From NCBI GenBank assembly GCA_964632945.1, contig CAZWCX010000018.1, positions 1 through 64,000 on the forward strand: a stretch of 64,000 nt of DNA, in the 5' to 3' direction. Of the stretch, positions 26,658 through 37,570 are shown piece by piece. This DNA comes from CAZWCX01 sp964632945. Lineage in GTDB: Bacteria > Planctomycetota > MHYJ01 > WSZJ01 > CAZWCX01. Position 1 is the first letter of the stretch; each line of letters begins with the position of its first letter. The translations under genes were made by a program, and so were the position numbers. Under the pieces are notes generated by a model. That model did not search any database and had not been told where the DNA came from. It saw nothing but the letters and a program-made list of their open reading frames with translations.

Positions 26658-27827
26658 ATGACTCGATCGACGGGCATTCACCGCGTCCTGGCGTGCGCGG
26701 TCGTGCTGTTCTGGATCGCCGCCGCCGCGCTGCGTGCCGATGAACCGATCCTCAAGGAGAAGCACACGGTCGTCACGGCGGATGGCTGGACGATCGCGCT
26801 TCACCGCGTTCGACCGGCGGCGCCGGTGGTCGGCCGCGAGCCGGTGGTGCTGTTTCACGGCTACCTCGAGAACCGCCGCTACTACGATCTCAAGCCCGGG
26901 GTCTCCCTCGCCGAGCACCTCGCCCACGACGGGTTCGACGCCTGGATCGTCGAGTTTCGCGGGGCAGGGGAGAGCGAGAAACCGAGCCTGCTCGATTTCG
27001 ACGGCTGGACCTACAGCGTCGACGACTACATCCACGGGGACGCGCCGGCGGCGATCGATTACGTGCTGGCGACGACCGGCGACGACCAGGTGCTGGGCAT
27101 CGGCCACAGCATGGGCGGCCTGACGATTTACGGGTATCTGGCCGCCGTTGCGCCGGCGAAGATGAAGGCCGCGGTGACGCTGGCGGGGGCGGGCAAGATG
27201 GGACTGGCGGAAAGCCAACGGCTCTCGACGCTCCTGTTCCTCCTTCCCGCGCTCGCTGCCGAGTCGAAGTTTCCCTTCGACGCCCCGTTCCCGACCGGTC
27301 CGGTCTTCAAGGCGGTCACCTCGCCCTTCCTGTGGCCGTTTTTCAAGTATCTGCTGCACGGCCCGCTCGGCGCCCCGGTCTGGCAGAACAAGAACATGTC
27401 AAAGGACCGGATCCGGGAGTTCCTGAAGGTCGGCGTCGGCAGCATCGGCATGAACATCTCCAAGCAGGGCCTCGACTGGATCCGCCATGAGGACGTGTAC
27501 ACCTTCGGCCCGAGTCCGCACGAGGTTCAGGGTCCGACATCGCTTTACTACGACGCCCACGGCTTCTACAGCTACACCGACCACCTGGCGGACATCACCA
27601 CTCCGTTGCTCGTGCTCGCGGGCGCCGACGACCAGGTCGTCCCGCCGAAGATCGTGAAGTCGGTGTACGATTCGCTGTCGAGCCCGGACAAGACCTACCG
27701 CGTGCTCGGCAAGGCGGGCGGGGAGACGGTCGACTACGGTCACGAGGACCTGGTGGTGGGGTTGTACTCGCCTGCCGAGGTGTATCCGGTGATTTCGGCG
27801 TGGCTGAAGGAGCGGCGCTCGAAGTAG
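26658..27827 (+). CDS. Exported alpha/beta hydrolase
   Basis: The 389-residue product has a signal peptide (VLACAVVLFWIAAAALRA, about 10-27) and an alpha/beta-hydrolase fold: oxyanion strand VVLFHGYLENR (about 63), nucleophile elbow GHSMGG with S151, the Asp strand LLVLAGADDQVVP, and a late His in YGHEDLV. An insertion of about 90 residues between the nucleophile and the Asp strand would form a lid, as in lipases and esterases. GGGAGGAGG precedes the ATG. It is probably a periplasmic or secreted lipase or esterase; the substrate is unknown. The gene is divergent from the TonB-receptor operon. Confidence 0.88.
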   Translation: MTRSTGIHRVLACAVVLFWIAAAALRADEPILKEKHTVVTADGWTIALHRVRPAAPVVGREPVVLFHGYLENRRYYDLKPGVSLAEHLAHDGFDAWIVEFRGAGESEKPSLLDFDGWTYSVDDYIHGDAPAAIDYVLATTGDDQVLGIGHSMGGLTIYGYLAAVAPAKMKAAVTLAGAGKMGLAESQRLSTLLFLLPALAAESKFPFDAPFPTGPVFKAVTSPFLWPFFKYLLHGPLGAPVWQNKNMSKDRIREFLKVGVGSIGMNISKQGLDWIRHEDVYTFGPSPHEVQGPTSLYYDAHGFYSYTDHLADITTPLLVLAGADDQVVPPKIVKSVYDSLSSPDKTYRVLGKAGGETVDYGHEDLVVGLYSPAEVYPVISAWLKERRSK

Positions 27828-28165
27828 GTTGTGCGCCGGTACGTGGGAGCGATCGGCGCGGCGAGGATCGGGGATGGGGGCGGGGCGTGGATCGCGTTTC
27901 CGCCTCCGGCCGTTTTCGGGCGCGACGTCCGGCGTTTCCGGGAACCTGAGGTTCGCCCGGCCGCAGTCGGACGCGGGAGGGATCTTGCCCCTGTTCCCCG
28001 CGGTCTTCGCGCGAACCGGCTTGGATGCTCGCGCACGATGCTTCGACGGGCGGTTCCGCCTCACGGGCGGTTTTCGCGTTCGGACGGCGCCAAGCGGGCG
28101 CTCCGTTGTATTGGGCGGCGCGTTCTGCGCGCAGGACACACAGACTTCATGAGCAGGAGCAACCC
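27828..28165. other. Intergenic region
   Basis: 338 nt between the hydrolase and the VOC gene. No RNA gene, repeat or convincing promoter was recognised. Confidence 0.45.
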
Positions 28166-28654
28166 ATGACGCGAATCGGCATCGGAGTTCTGTTGTTGTG
28201 TCTGGTTGGATTCGTGATGTCTCAAGCAGCCAGGTGGGCGAACAGCCAGGATTCGGGAGCGACGAACATGGAGATCGGCAATTTCTCGGTGAGTCTTGCC
28301 GTCAAGGACATCGCGGCATCGCGCGCGTTCTACGAGAAGCTCGGCTTTCGAGTGAAGGGTGGCGACCAGGCGAAGAACTGGTTGATTCTCCAGAACGAGA
28401 CCAGCACCATCGGTCTCTTCCAGGGGATGTTCAGCAAGAACACGCTGACGTTCAACCCCGGTTGGGACCGGAACTGCGGCACGCTGCCGGAGTTCGACGA
28501 TGTTCGCGACATTCAACGCACGCTCAAGAGCCGCGGTCTCACCCTGACCATGGAGGCCGACGAGGCGACCGCGGGACCGGCAAGCTGCATGTTGCTCGAC
28601 CCGGACGGCAACCCGATCCTGATCGACCAGCACGTGCCGCGCCCCCAGAAGTGA
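28166..28654 (+). CDS. Exported VOC/glyoxalase-fold protein
   Basis: The 162-residue product starts with a hydrophobic segment (IGIGVLLLCLVGFVMSQAA). A single VOC domain follows, with the typical beta-alpha-beta-beta-beta pattern: FSVSLAVKDIAASRAFYEKLGF at the start and LLDPDGNPILIDQH at the end, where the final Asp/His could be a metal ligand. VOC proteins are usually cytoplasmic, so an N-terminal export or anchor segment is unusual. AGGAGC lies 6 nt before the ATG at 28166. It may be a periplasmic member of the family; substrate unknown. Confidence 0.82.
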   Translation: MTRIGIGVLLLCLVGFVMSQAARWANSQDSGATNMEIGNFSVSLAVKDIAASRAFYEKLGFRVKGGDQAKNWLILQNETSTIGLFQGMFSKNTLTFNPGWDRNCGTLPEFDDVRDIQRTLKSRGLTLTMEADEATAGPASCMLLDPDGNPILIDQHVPRPQK

Positions 28655-29143
28655 GGTGGAGCGGCGGCCTTCACGGACACGCCTGCGCCGTGAGAGGAGA
28701 ATCGTAGAAGGCAGGCGCCCGCTGCCGCGGCCTGAGCTCGTCGCGGTTCGCGGACATCGGGCCGCTTGCGGGGGACGCGCACCCGTCACGATTCCCCGTC
28801 CGGAAGGGCGACCAGGACCGCGCGCCCTTGTCGCCCCTTTCGACCCGGTTCGGTTCCAAGGGACCGGGGCTGTCGGACCCGTCGCTGCGGCAGGCTGCGG
28901 CGCGCTCCCGGCTGCTTGGGGTCCCGGTCCCGGAGCGCGGGCGCGCCGCCCCTGGCGCGGCGCCCGCCACGGAACCGGGGCGTCATCCCGACCGGAAGCC
29001 GGCTCGAACGGAGCGCCGCGCCGGGGGAGATCGCCGGAAGGGCGATCGGGGGTGACCGGGGACGGCCGGCCGCGGGGCGGGAGTGCGCCGCGACACGTCT
29101 TTCGGTCGCTCGGGCGCCGATTCCGCACCCGCCCCGGGACCGG
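28655..29143. other. Intergenic region between convergent genes
   Basis: 489 nt between convergent genes. It is Arg/Pro-coding in every frame, as expected of random GC-rich DNA, with no ribosome-binding site or conserved-looking protein. Nothing recognisable. Confidence 0.45.
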
Positions 29144-30937
<1,794 letters not shown>

Positions 30938-31000
30938 CTCGGGCTCCCCCCAGGAAGAGATTGCAGGATCATGCCGCTCGCGGCGCGAACGGGGGAGGGA

Positions 31001-31699
31001 TTATAGGTTTGGGGTTCCGCGGGGGTCAACGCTTTCCGGGACGGGAGGTGCGCGGGATGCGCGCCACTCGAGAATCGTGCCGGCGACCAGGGAGAGTCCG
31101 GCGACGTCCGAAACGAAGATTCCATAACGCGGGCGAAACCCCATCGAGCCCCACGCCATCCAGATCGTATAGACGAGGAAGAAGCCGGCAACCGCGATCG
31201 CCAGAGCCAGCTGGCAGACCAGGGAGGCCTGCTCGTGTCCGCGCGCGCGGTGGCGCAGCGCCAGGAACAGGCCCACCAGGGGCAGGGGACCGATGGCCGC
31301 GTAGAACTCGTCCGTGGCGAACGCCCCCAGCCCCCGCGTCTTGAGGCGTTTCAGGACCTCCGCCCCGTATCCGAACTCGAAACAGATGAACGCGAACAGC
31401 AGGAAGAAAAAGACCAACGCATGGGCCGCCTCCGGGCGACCCCGCTCGGCGTACCGGATGCGCAGGAGAAAGATCAGCGCGCTGGCGTACGGGAGGAGGA
31501 AGACGCCGAGCGACTTGAGGTGCTCGAACGGGCGCTGACCCTCGAAGATGAAATCCTCCGTGTCCGCCAGCGTCCGCGCGACTTCCTTCCCGGGCACCCG
31601 GGTCTCGCTGCAGCCGTGGAACGCGGGGAGGCTGAAGGAGACGATCAGCAGCAGCGCGCCCTGCAGGGTCAGGAGTCGGCCCCAGCGTCGTGGTCTCAC
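31001..31699 (-). CDS. Small polytopic membrane protein of unknown function
   Basis: The 232-residue product has about six hydrophobic helices: LLTLQGALLLIVSFSLPAF, SLGVFLLPYASALIFLL, AHALVFFFLLFAFICFEFGYG, IGPLPLVGLFLAL, VCQLALAIAVAGFFLVYTIW, and VSDVAGLSLVAGTIL. The first is followed by a Cys (HGCSE). The start is GTG at 31699, which overlaps the acyltransferase stop as GTGA, so an ATG-only search would miss it. It is coupled to the acyltransferase and 63 nt upstream of the acyl-CoA ligase. A role in lipid handling is suggested only by position. No family recognised. Confidence 0.75.
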   Translation of the reverse strand: MRPRRWGRLLTLQGALLLIVSFSLPAFHGCSETRVPGKEVARTLADTEDFIFEGQRPFEHLKSLGVFLLPYASALIFLLRIRYAERGRPEAAHALVFFFLLFAFICFEFGYGAEVLKRLKTRGLGAFATDEFYAAIGPLPLVGLFLALRHRARGHEQASLVCQLALAIAVAGFFLVYTIWMAWGSMGFRPRYGIFVSDVAGLSLVAGTILEWRASRAPPVPESVDPRGTPNL

Positions 31700-33234
31700 G
31701 GGGTTCCTCCCGGCGCAGGCGTTCGCGTCGTCAGGTGGACGATCGAGTTGGCGTAATACTGCAGCACCGCCCCGGCCCCCGGTGCGACGGTCACGATCCC
31801 GTTTTCCTCTCGCACGAGCCCCCGCTCTTCGAGCACGTCGAGGGCGATGTCGAGGGTCTGCTGGGCGACGTCGCTGGCGAACATCTGGTCCACGACGTCG
31901 AACAGGTCGTCGTGATAGAGGGCGCGTTCCTCCGCGTGGGTGGCCCGGCCGCGCATGGTGCGGTCGAATTCCTTCCCCTCCACGACGTGGGCCCCGGCCG
32001 CGACCAGCGTCTCGCGGAGCGTGCGTACCCGGCGCGCGAGTTCCGTGCGCGAGATCCGGTCGTGCGGGATCCCCGTGAGCACCGTCGCCGTCAGCGCCAC
32101 GGGTGTCACCGGCAGGACCTCGCCGATCCGCCGCATCAGCAGGTCCGCGAATTCCTTCACTCGCGCGCGCCGCTCGTCGTCGGTCAAGTCCGCGATCCGG
32201 ATCCCCCGTTCGGCCATCCAGGAGTCGAAAGATACCGGCGCGCCGAAGCAGACCGCGGCATAGCCGTGTCGCAGGACCGCCCCGGTGGCGTACCGGTAGA
32301 GGTTCCCTCCGAGGGAGCGGGCCAGATGACGGAGCACCCGGAACAGCGAGATCATCCGCTCCCGGAATCCCCGTCGCTCCTGCTGTCCGGACTTTTCGCC
32401 CAACAGGAATTCGTCCTCCAGCACGCGGTCGAAGTTGATCCCGGCCGGCACGAAGACCAGATCCCGGGCGAAGGCCGGATCCCGCTTCACCTTTACGATG
32501 TAGTCGAGCAGCCCGATCTTGGGCTCGCGAAACCGTCCGTCGCGCGACAGTCCCCCCTCGATGAAGATCGCCTGTTTCCCGGCCTTGCGGGTCAGCAGTT
32601 GGACGTACTTCTCGAGCACGAGGTGGTAGAGCGGCTCGCGAAAGTTGCGCCGGACGAAATACGAACCGAAGCTCTTGAACAGTTCCTCGAGCGGCCAGAC
32701 CCGCGCCCATTCGCCGACCGCGTACGAGAGCGCCACCTGCTCGGAGAGCACGTATCCCGCCAGGATGAAGTCCACGTTCGATCGGTGGTTCATCACGTAG
32801 ATGGTGGCCGCGTTCGCAGGAATCTCCGATCCGGACCCCATGCCGGATCGGTCGACGACCGGGCTGAACAGGGAATGAATGAAAAGTCGCGCCAGCGGAT
32901 AGCCGATTTTGTAGTACGAGACCAGGTTGAAACTCGGGACGATCTCCTCGATGTAGGTTTCGACCTTGTCCCGAGCCTCCTCGAGCGGGCAGCCCGTTTC
33001 CGCGGCATGGGCCATCACCGCCTGGTGGATCTCGGGGTCGTTCAGCAACGTCTGGCGCACCAACAACTTGTTGGCGAACTGGAATTTTGCGATCTGGACT
33101 TGATGCCGGTTCAGGAATTCCTGGACCGAGCGCCGGAAGGCGGTTCGCAGCCTGCGAAAGAGGAGATAGCGGAGCGTCTCGTAGGCCAGCACGACGGCCG
33201 CCAGGAGGGCGAACCACTGGAGGGCTTCCAACAT
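31696..33234 (-). CDS. PlsB-type glycerol-3-phosphate (lyso)lipid acyltransferase
   Basis: The 512-residue product has an N-terminal hydrophobic segment (about 5-20). The acyltransferase blocks are HRSNVD (H150 and D155, the HX4D catalytic motif), GSYFVRRNF, FIEGGLSRDGR and VFVPAGINFDRV. The order and the EGG-SRDGR block match PlsB/DHAPAT-like enzymes rather than PlsC. It would transfer an acyl chain to glycerol phosphate or a lysolipid at the inner membrane. The ATG at 33234 follows GGGAGC, and a strong promoter lies at 33385-33356. It heads a unit with a membrane protein (GTGA overlap) and an acyl-CoA ligase. It is divergent from the FadL/TRAP operon. Confidence 0.9.
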   Translation of the reverse strand: MLEALQWFALLAAVVLAYETLRYLLFRRLRTAFRRSVQEFLNRHQVQIAKFQFANKLLVRQTLLNDPEIHQAVMAHAAETGCPLEEARDKVETYIEEIVPSFNLVSYYKIGYPLARLFIHSLFSPVVDRSGMGSGSEIPANAATIYVMNHRSNVDFILAGYVLSEQVALSYAVGEWARVWPLEELFKSFGSYFVRRNFREPLYHLVLEKYVQLLTRKAGKQAIFIEGGLSRDGRFREPKIGLLDYIVKVKRDPAFARDLVFVPAGINFDRVLEDEFLLGEKSGQQERRGFRERMISLFRVLRHLARSLGGNLYRYATGAVLRHGYAAVCFGAPVSFDSWMAERGIRIADLTDDERRARVKEFADLLMRRIGEVLPVTPVALTATVLTGIPHDRISRTELARRVRTLRETLVAAGAHVVEGKEFDRTMRGRATHAEERALYHDDLFDVVDQMFASDVAQQTLDIALDVLEERGLVREENGIVTVAPGAGAVLQYYANSIVHLTTRTPAPGGTP

Positions 33235-33355
33235 CGCCCGGTGCTCCCTATGGGGGGTGCGGGACCCGGTCGGCGGAGAAATCCGGGTCGCGCGCCGGGC
33301 CGCCCGCCGAGCGCCCGGGGGCCGGCGCGGGGTCGTTCGCCGGGAGGCGAGCAGG

Positions 33356-33385
33356 ATCATAGCGGCGCGGAGAACGGCCGGTCAA
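33356..33385 (-). promoter_or_regulatory. Candidate promoter of the acyltransferase/ligase unit
   Basis: Minus strand: TTGACC (33385-33380), 18-nt spacer, TATGAT (33361-33356). Both hexamers match consensus at five of six positions. It lies back-to-back with the FadL promoter, 52 nt away, which would allow joint control. Confidence 0.65.
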
Positions 33386-33437
33386 GCCCGGGGAGCAGGC
33401 CCGCCCGCACAAGTTCTTCGGCGAGGCATGAATTCTG

Positions 33438-33466
33438 TTGACAGCCGGAGGGGTCCTCCCTAGGAT
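33438..33466 (+). promoter_or_regulatory. FadL operon promoter with palindromic spacer
   Basis: TTGACA (33438-33443, perfect -35), 17-nt spacer, TAGGAT (33461-33466). The spacer holds an inverted repeat, GGAGG-GGT-CCTCC (33447-33459), well placed to be a repressor operator (inference). The start codon is at 33519. Confidence 0.7.
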
Positions 33467-33518
33467 CCCGGCGAGTCGGCAAGGAGTCTGGTTGCTGGAC
33501 AGGAAAGGAAGGTGTCTG

Positions 33519-34832
33519 ATGTCGACGATTCGAGCGAAGTACGGGCTCGTACTGGCGTTCCTGCTCTTCTCGCCGGGCGTGGTCCTGGCCAACGGCTTCC
33601 GGATCCCGGATCAGGGAGCGCGCGGGATGGGCATGGCGAATGCCGCGACCGCCCAGGGCACGGACGCGTCCGCGCTCTACAGCAATCCGGCCGCAGTCGG
33701 CGTGCTGGATGGCACCTACACCTCCTCCGGCATCACCTTCATCTACGCCACCGGGTCGGACTTCCGCAGCGACAATGTGGACCCGGCCGGCCCGGTCGGT
33801 CCCGCACCCGATCAGAGCGCGGACGACGACCTCTTCTATCCCCTCAATATGTATTTCGTGACCGACGGCGGGACCGAGAAGTTCAACTTCGGTCTGGCGA
33901 TCTTCAGCGGGTACGGCCTGGGCCGCGACTGGGACGATGACGCCGGTTTCGAGCGCCCCCTCGACGAGGTCGACCTGATCACCGTCAGCATCCAGCCCAG
34001 CGTGACGTACGAGATCATGGACGACCTCTACGCGTCGCTGTTCATGACCATCATGGCGTCGAAGATCAATTTCATGGGCAAGCCGCAGGCGAACTTCGGC
34101 CCCCTGGGCATTCGCGACGTCATGGACCTCGACCTCTCCGCCGACGGCACCGGCACCGGCTACGGCCTGGCTGCCTACTGGGAGCCGTGCGATTCGATTC
34201 AGATCGGCGCCATCTACCGCAGCGAAGTGACCATCGACTACGAAGGTCACGCCGAGGCGAACGACATCCAGCCGCTCCTTCAGGCGCTGGCCGGGGGCCG
34301 CTCGTCCGTCGAGACCGATGCGGAGACCGAGATTCACTTCCCGGCCACCGTCTCTCTGGGTATCGCCTACAAGCCCAGCGACAAGTGGCTGATCGAAGTC
34401 GACGTCGACTTCACCGGCTGGCAGTCCTTCCGCAACGTCAGCGTTCGCCTCGACGAGCAGGTTCCCGGGATCGGCTTCTCCAACGAGGCCATCTCCCTCC
34501 GCTCGAGCTGGCATAACGCCTTCACCTATCGCCTCGGCGGTCAATATGCCTATGACGAGAACTGGAAGTTCCGCATGGGCTACGTGTACGACCAGAACCC
34601 GATTCCGGACCACACGCTCCATCCCAGCCTCCCGGACAGCGATCGCCACGGCCTCGCCACCGGCGTCGGCTACACCTGCGGAGACTGGACCTTCGACTTC
34701 TCCTACATGGCCCTGTTCTTCGAAGACCGGGATATCAGCAACGGCGTCACGGACGTCCACAACATCCGCCAGGACGGAACCTATGAGAACATGGCGCACC
34801 TGTGGGCTCTGAGCGTCGGCAAGAAGTGGTAA
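33519..34832 (+). CDS. FadL/OmpP1/TodX-family outer-membrane transporter
   Basis: The 437-residue product has a signal peptide (YGLVLAFLLFSPGVVLA) followed by the FadL hallmark N-terminus (NGFRIPDQGARGMGMANA, then DASALYSNPA), which forms the hatch. The rest is a 14-strand-type barrel (FPATVSLGIAYKPSDKW, RLGGQYAYDENWKFRMGYVYD) ending in an aromatic-rich final strand (LWALSVGKKW). FadL proteins take up long-chain fatty acids or other hydrophobic compounds. AAGGAAGG lies 8 nt before the ATG. It is the first gene of an operon with TatT, DctP, DctQ and DctM, the last step of which would move the ligand across the inner membrane. Confidence 0.93.
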   Translation: MSTIRAKYGLVLAFLLFSPGVVLANGFRIPDQGARGMGMANAATAQGTDASALYSNPAAVGVLDGTYTSSGITFIYATGSDFRSDNVDPAGPVGPAPDQSADDDLFYPLNMYFVTDGGTEKFNFGLAIFSGYGLGRDWDDDAGFERPLDEVDLITVSIQPSVTYEIMDDLYASLFMTIMASKINFMGKPQANFGPLGIRDVMDLDLSADGTGTGYGLAAYWEPCDSIQIGAIYRSEVTIDYEGHAEANDIQPLLQALAGGRSSVETDAETEIHFPATVSLGIAYKPSDKWLIEVDVDFTGWQSFRNVSVRLDEQVPGIGFSNEAISLRSSWHNAFTYRLGGQYAYDENWKFRMGYVYDQNPIPDHTLHPSLPDSDRHGLATGVGYTCGDWTFDFSYMALFFEDRDISNGVTDVHNIRQDGTYENMAHLWALSVGKKW

Positions 34833-34846
34833 GGGAGGGGGACGGG

Positions 34847-35740
34847 ATGCACTCCAGGAAGATCATTGCCGGGCTTGCGGCGCTCGTAATGCTGGGGACG
34901 CTCGGTTGCGCCTCCAGCCGCAAGAAGGCATGGGAACGCGAGGATGCCAAGGTAACCGCGCAGGGATCCGCCCAGGCGGATCCCAATGAGCTGGCGCGCG
35001 CGGAGGAGGCCTGGAAGAAGCGCGACGACAAGGCTCAGCTCCAGGCCGCCCTCGATATCTGGACCAAAATTGCCAGTTCCGGCGCCGGCAACTACGCGAT
35101 CTATGCCAAGCTTTCCCGGGGCTTCTATCTGATGGGCGACGGGTACGTCGATGACGCCGACGTCAACAAGAAGCTGGAGTACTTCGATCAGGGCGCGACT
35201 TGGGGAGAGAAGGCGCTCTACACCTTCCCGGCCTTCAAGGAAGTCGTGGACATCGGCAAGCCGGTCGAAGAAGCCGTCACGCGCCTCGGCAAGGAGGCCA
35301 TCGACGGCATTTACTGGAATGCGGTGAACGTCGGGAAGTGGGCCAAGACGAAGGGCACCTCGACGATCCTCTTCTACAAGAGCCGGGTGAAGAAGACGAT
35401 CGAGCATCTCATCACCCTCGACGAGAAGTACTTCTACGGCGCCCCGCACCGGTATCTCGGGGCGTATTATGCCGCCGCCCCGGGATTCTCCGGCGGCGAC
35501 CTCGGCAAATCGAAGGAGCACTTCGACAAGGCCATCAAGATCGAGCCGAATTACTTCGGCACCCGGGTCCTGTACGCGGTAGAGTATGCCGTCAAGGACC
35601 AGGACGCCGCGCTCTACAAAAAGGAGCTCGAGTTCGTGATCAACGGCAAGCCGGAAGTGCTGCCGGACGTCGCGCCCGAGCAGAAGATCGAGCAGCAGAA
35701 AGCCAAGAAGGCGCTTCCGCAAGTGGAAGACCTCTTCTAG
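34847..35740 (+). CDS. TatT-like TPR lipoprotein (TRAP-associated)
   Basis: The 297-residue product is a lipoprotein (lipobox LGTLGC, Cys about 21). The helical remainder is made of TPR-like repeats, including ELARAEEAWKKRDDKAQLQAALDIW, ITLDEKYFYGAPHRYLGAYYA and KSKEHFDKAIKIEPNYFGTRVLYA. This matches the TatT component described for Treponema TRAP systems, where a TPR lipoprotein forms a complex with the DctP-type binding protein and has a hydrophobic pore. The gene lies 15 nt after fadL, with GGGAGGGGG as ribosome-binding site, and about 160 nt before dctP. It probably passes the ligand from FadL to DctP in the periplasm (inference). Confidence 0.9.
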   Translation: MHSRKIIAGLAALVMLGTLGCASSRKKAWEREDAKVTAQGSAQADPNELARAEEAWKKRDDKAQLQAALDIWTKIASSGAGNYAIYAKLSRGFYLMGDGYVDDADVNKKLEYFDQGATWGEKALYTFPAFKEVVDIGKPVEEAVTRLGKEAIDGIYWNAVNVGKWAKTKGTSTILFYKSRVKKTIEHLITLDEKYFYGAPHRYLGAYYAAAPGFSGGDLGKSKEHFDKAIKIEPNYFGTRVLYAVEYAVKDQDAALYKKELEFVINGKPEVLPDVAPEQKIEQQKAKKALPQVEDLF

Positions 35741-35897
35741 GCCGGGAGTGCAGCGAAGGCACGGGGGTCGGGTCGCGGCGCAAGCCGTGACTCCTTGCCC
35801 GCCGTGCCTTCGGCGTTCCCGGGGGCGCGCCGTGCGTGTCCCCCCGCCGTCCCGCACCCGCGGATGGCCGTTCCCCGTTGCTTGCGGAGATCCCACC

Positions 35898-36902
35898 ATG
35901 CGCCGCTCCCTGATCCCCCTTGCCCTCGCGGTACTCCTCGCCGGCTCCGGTTTCGCCGCGGCCGAGGAATTCACCATCAAATTCGGCACGGTGGCGCCGA
36001 AGGACACCCCCTGGTCGGAACAGCTCACCGACATCAAGAAGCGCGTCGAGAAGGAGAGCGACAAGAAGATCAAGGTGAAGCTCATGCTCGGCGGCGCCCT
36101 CGGCGGCGAGCTCGAGATGCTCGAGCAGCTGGGCCAGGGACGGATCCAGGGCGGCGGGTTCTCCTCCGGCGCCGTCGCCACCATCGTCCCGGAACTCGAG
36201 CTGATCGAGCTGCCGTACCTGTTCGAGAGCGACGAGGAGGCCGATTACGTCCTCGATACCGTGCTCTTCAAGCCGATGTCGGCGGCGCTGGCCAAGAAGG
36301 GAATGGTGCTCGCGGCCTGGGGAGAAAACGGCTGGCGCGGGATCGGCAACCGCGTTCGTGCGATCAAGGCCCCCGGCGACCTGCAAGGGCTCAAGCTGCG
36401 CTCGCAGGAGAGCAAGATCCACCTCGCCACCTGGAAGGCGCTCGGGGTGAATGCCACCCCGATCGGCATTCCCGAAGTGCTGTCGGCGCTCCAGACCGGT
36501 GTCGTCGAGGGATTCGACAATACGCCGCTCTTCGCGGCCGCGACGGAGTGGTACACCACCGCGAAATTCTACACCGTCACGAATCACATCTACCAGCCCG
36601 GCGTGGTCGTCTACTCCAAGGCCTTCTTCGACTCCCTCCCGCCGGACCTCCAGAAAATTCTCCTCGGCGACCCTGCCGCCGAGAGCAAGCGCGGCCGCGA
36701 AGCGGTGCGCAAGATGAACGTCGAACTGGTCGAGCAGTTCAAGAACCAGAAGATCCAGGTCAACGTCCTCTCGGCCGACGATCGCGCCAAGTTCCGCGCC
36801 GCCACGCGCGGAGTCCATGAGGACTATCGCAAGCAGGCCGGTGGCGAGCTGCTCGATCAGGTCTATGCCGCCATCGAGAAGTTCCGCAGCGGGAAGCGCT
36901 AG
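35898..36902 (+). CDS. TRAP transporter substrate-binding protein (DctP/TatP)
   Basis: The 334-residue product has a signal peptide (SLIPLALAVLLAGSGFAAA). The DctP fold follows: FTIKFGTVAPKDTPW, GGALGGELEMLEQLGQGRIQG, ELPYLFESDEEADYVLD, and the ligand-binding region APGDLQGLKLRSQES, whose Arg is the usual carboxylate ligand. VNATPIGIPEVLSALQTGVVEGFDN follows. The conserved Arg suggests that the substrate carries a carboxyl group, which fits a fatty acid. GGAG lies 9 nt before the ATG at 35898. It belongs to the fadL-tatT-dctPQM operon. Confidence 0.93.
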   Translation: MRRSLIPLALAVLLAGSGFAAAEEFTIKFGTVAPKDTPWSEQLTDIKKRVEKESDKKIKVKLMLGGALGGELEMLEQLGQGRIQGGGFSSGAVATIVPELELIELPYLFESDEEADYVLDTVLFKPMSAALAKKGMVLAAWGENGWRGIGNRVRAIKAPGDLQGLKLRSQESKIHLATWKALGVNATPIGIPEVLSALQTGVVEGFDNTPLFAAATEWYTTAKFYTVTNHIYQPGVVVYSKAFFDSLPPDLQKILLGDPAAESKRGREAVRKMNVELVEQFKNQKIQVNVLSADDRAKFRAATRGVHEDYRKQAGGELLDQVYAAIEKFRSGKR

Positions 36903-36973
36903 ATCAGCGGCTTACGTCCGGGGCGGCGGCTGACCTCCGTCGGCCCCGCCCGGATTCACGACGCGGGGGACTC

Positions 36974-37570
36974 ATGGAACAGGCCACGCCGGGCTACATC
37001 CGCGTTTTCGCCTCGGTGGACGAATGGGTCCATCGCGCGGAGCGGTTCCTGCTCTGCCTCGTCCTGATCCTGATGATCGCGGTCGTGTTCGCCGACTTCG
37101 CCATGCGCGAAATGCGCGTCGGCGGGCTGGCGTGGTCGAAGGCGGCGGCCACCTATGCCATGGTCTGGGTCGGCTTCCTGGGCGCAAGCCTGGCCACGCG
37201 AAGCCGCAAGCATCTGAAGGTCGATGCCTCCGAGAAAATCATCCCGAAGCGCTTTCGGATGCACATGGCCGGCCTGGTCGGTCTCATCGCCGCCCTGTTC
37301 TGTTTCTACCTCGCCTACCTCGGCGGGATCGTCGTCCATGACTCGATGGTCTCGGGGAAAAAGTCGCCGGTCATGGACCTGCGAATCTGGGTCGTGCAGG
37401 CGGCCATCCCGTTCTCCTGCACGCTGATGGGGCTCCGCTTCCTCCTGCAGGATGCCGCCGGCAACCTCTACCGGATCGTGAAGGGGCTCCCCCCGCCGGA
37501 TTCCGGCGGACTCGGGCATGGCGTCGCCCTGCCTCCGGAACCGGGACCCGCGGCAAAGGAGCCGTCATGA
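36974..37570 (+). CDS. TRAP transporter small permease (DctQ)
   Basis: The 198-residue product has four hydrophobic helices: RFLLCLVLILMIAVVFADFAM, WSKAAATYAMVWVGFLGAS, MAGLVGLIAALFCFYLAYLGG and VVQAAIPFSCTLMGLRFLL. It also has the DctQ features 'E-x2-RVGGLAW' and 'SRKHLKVD'. A Pro/Gly-rich tail follows. It forms the membrane complex with DctM. Its stop overlaps the dctM start by four bases (ATGA). Confidence 0.92.
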   Translation: MEQATPGYIRVFASVDEWVHRAERFLLCLVLILMIAVVFADFAMREMRVGGLAWSKAAATYAMVWVGFLGASLATRSRKHLKVDASEKIIPKRFRMHMAGLVGLIAALFCFYLAYLGGIVVHDSMVSGKKSPVMDLRIWVVQAAIPFSCTLMGLRFLLQDAAGNLYRIVKGLPPPDSGGLGHGVALPPEPGPAAKEPS

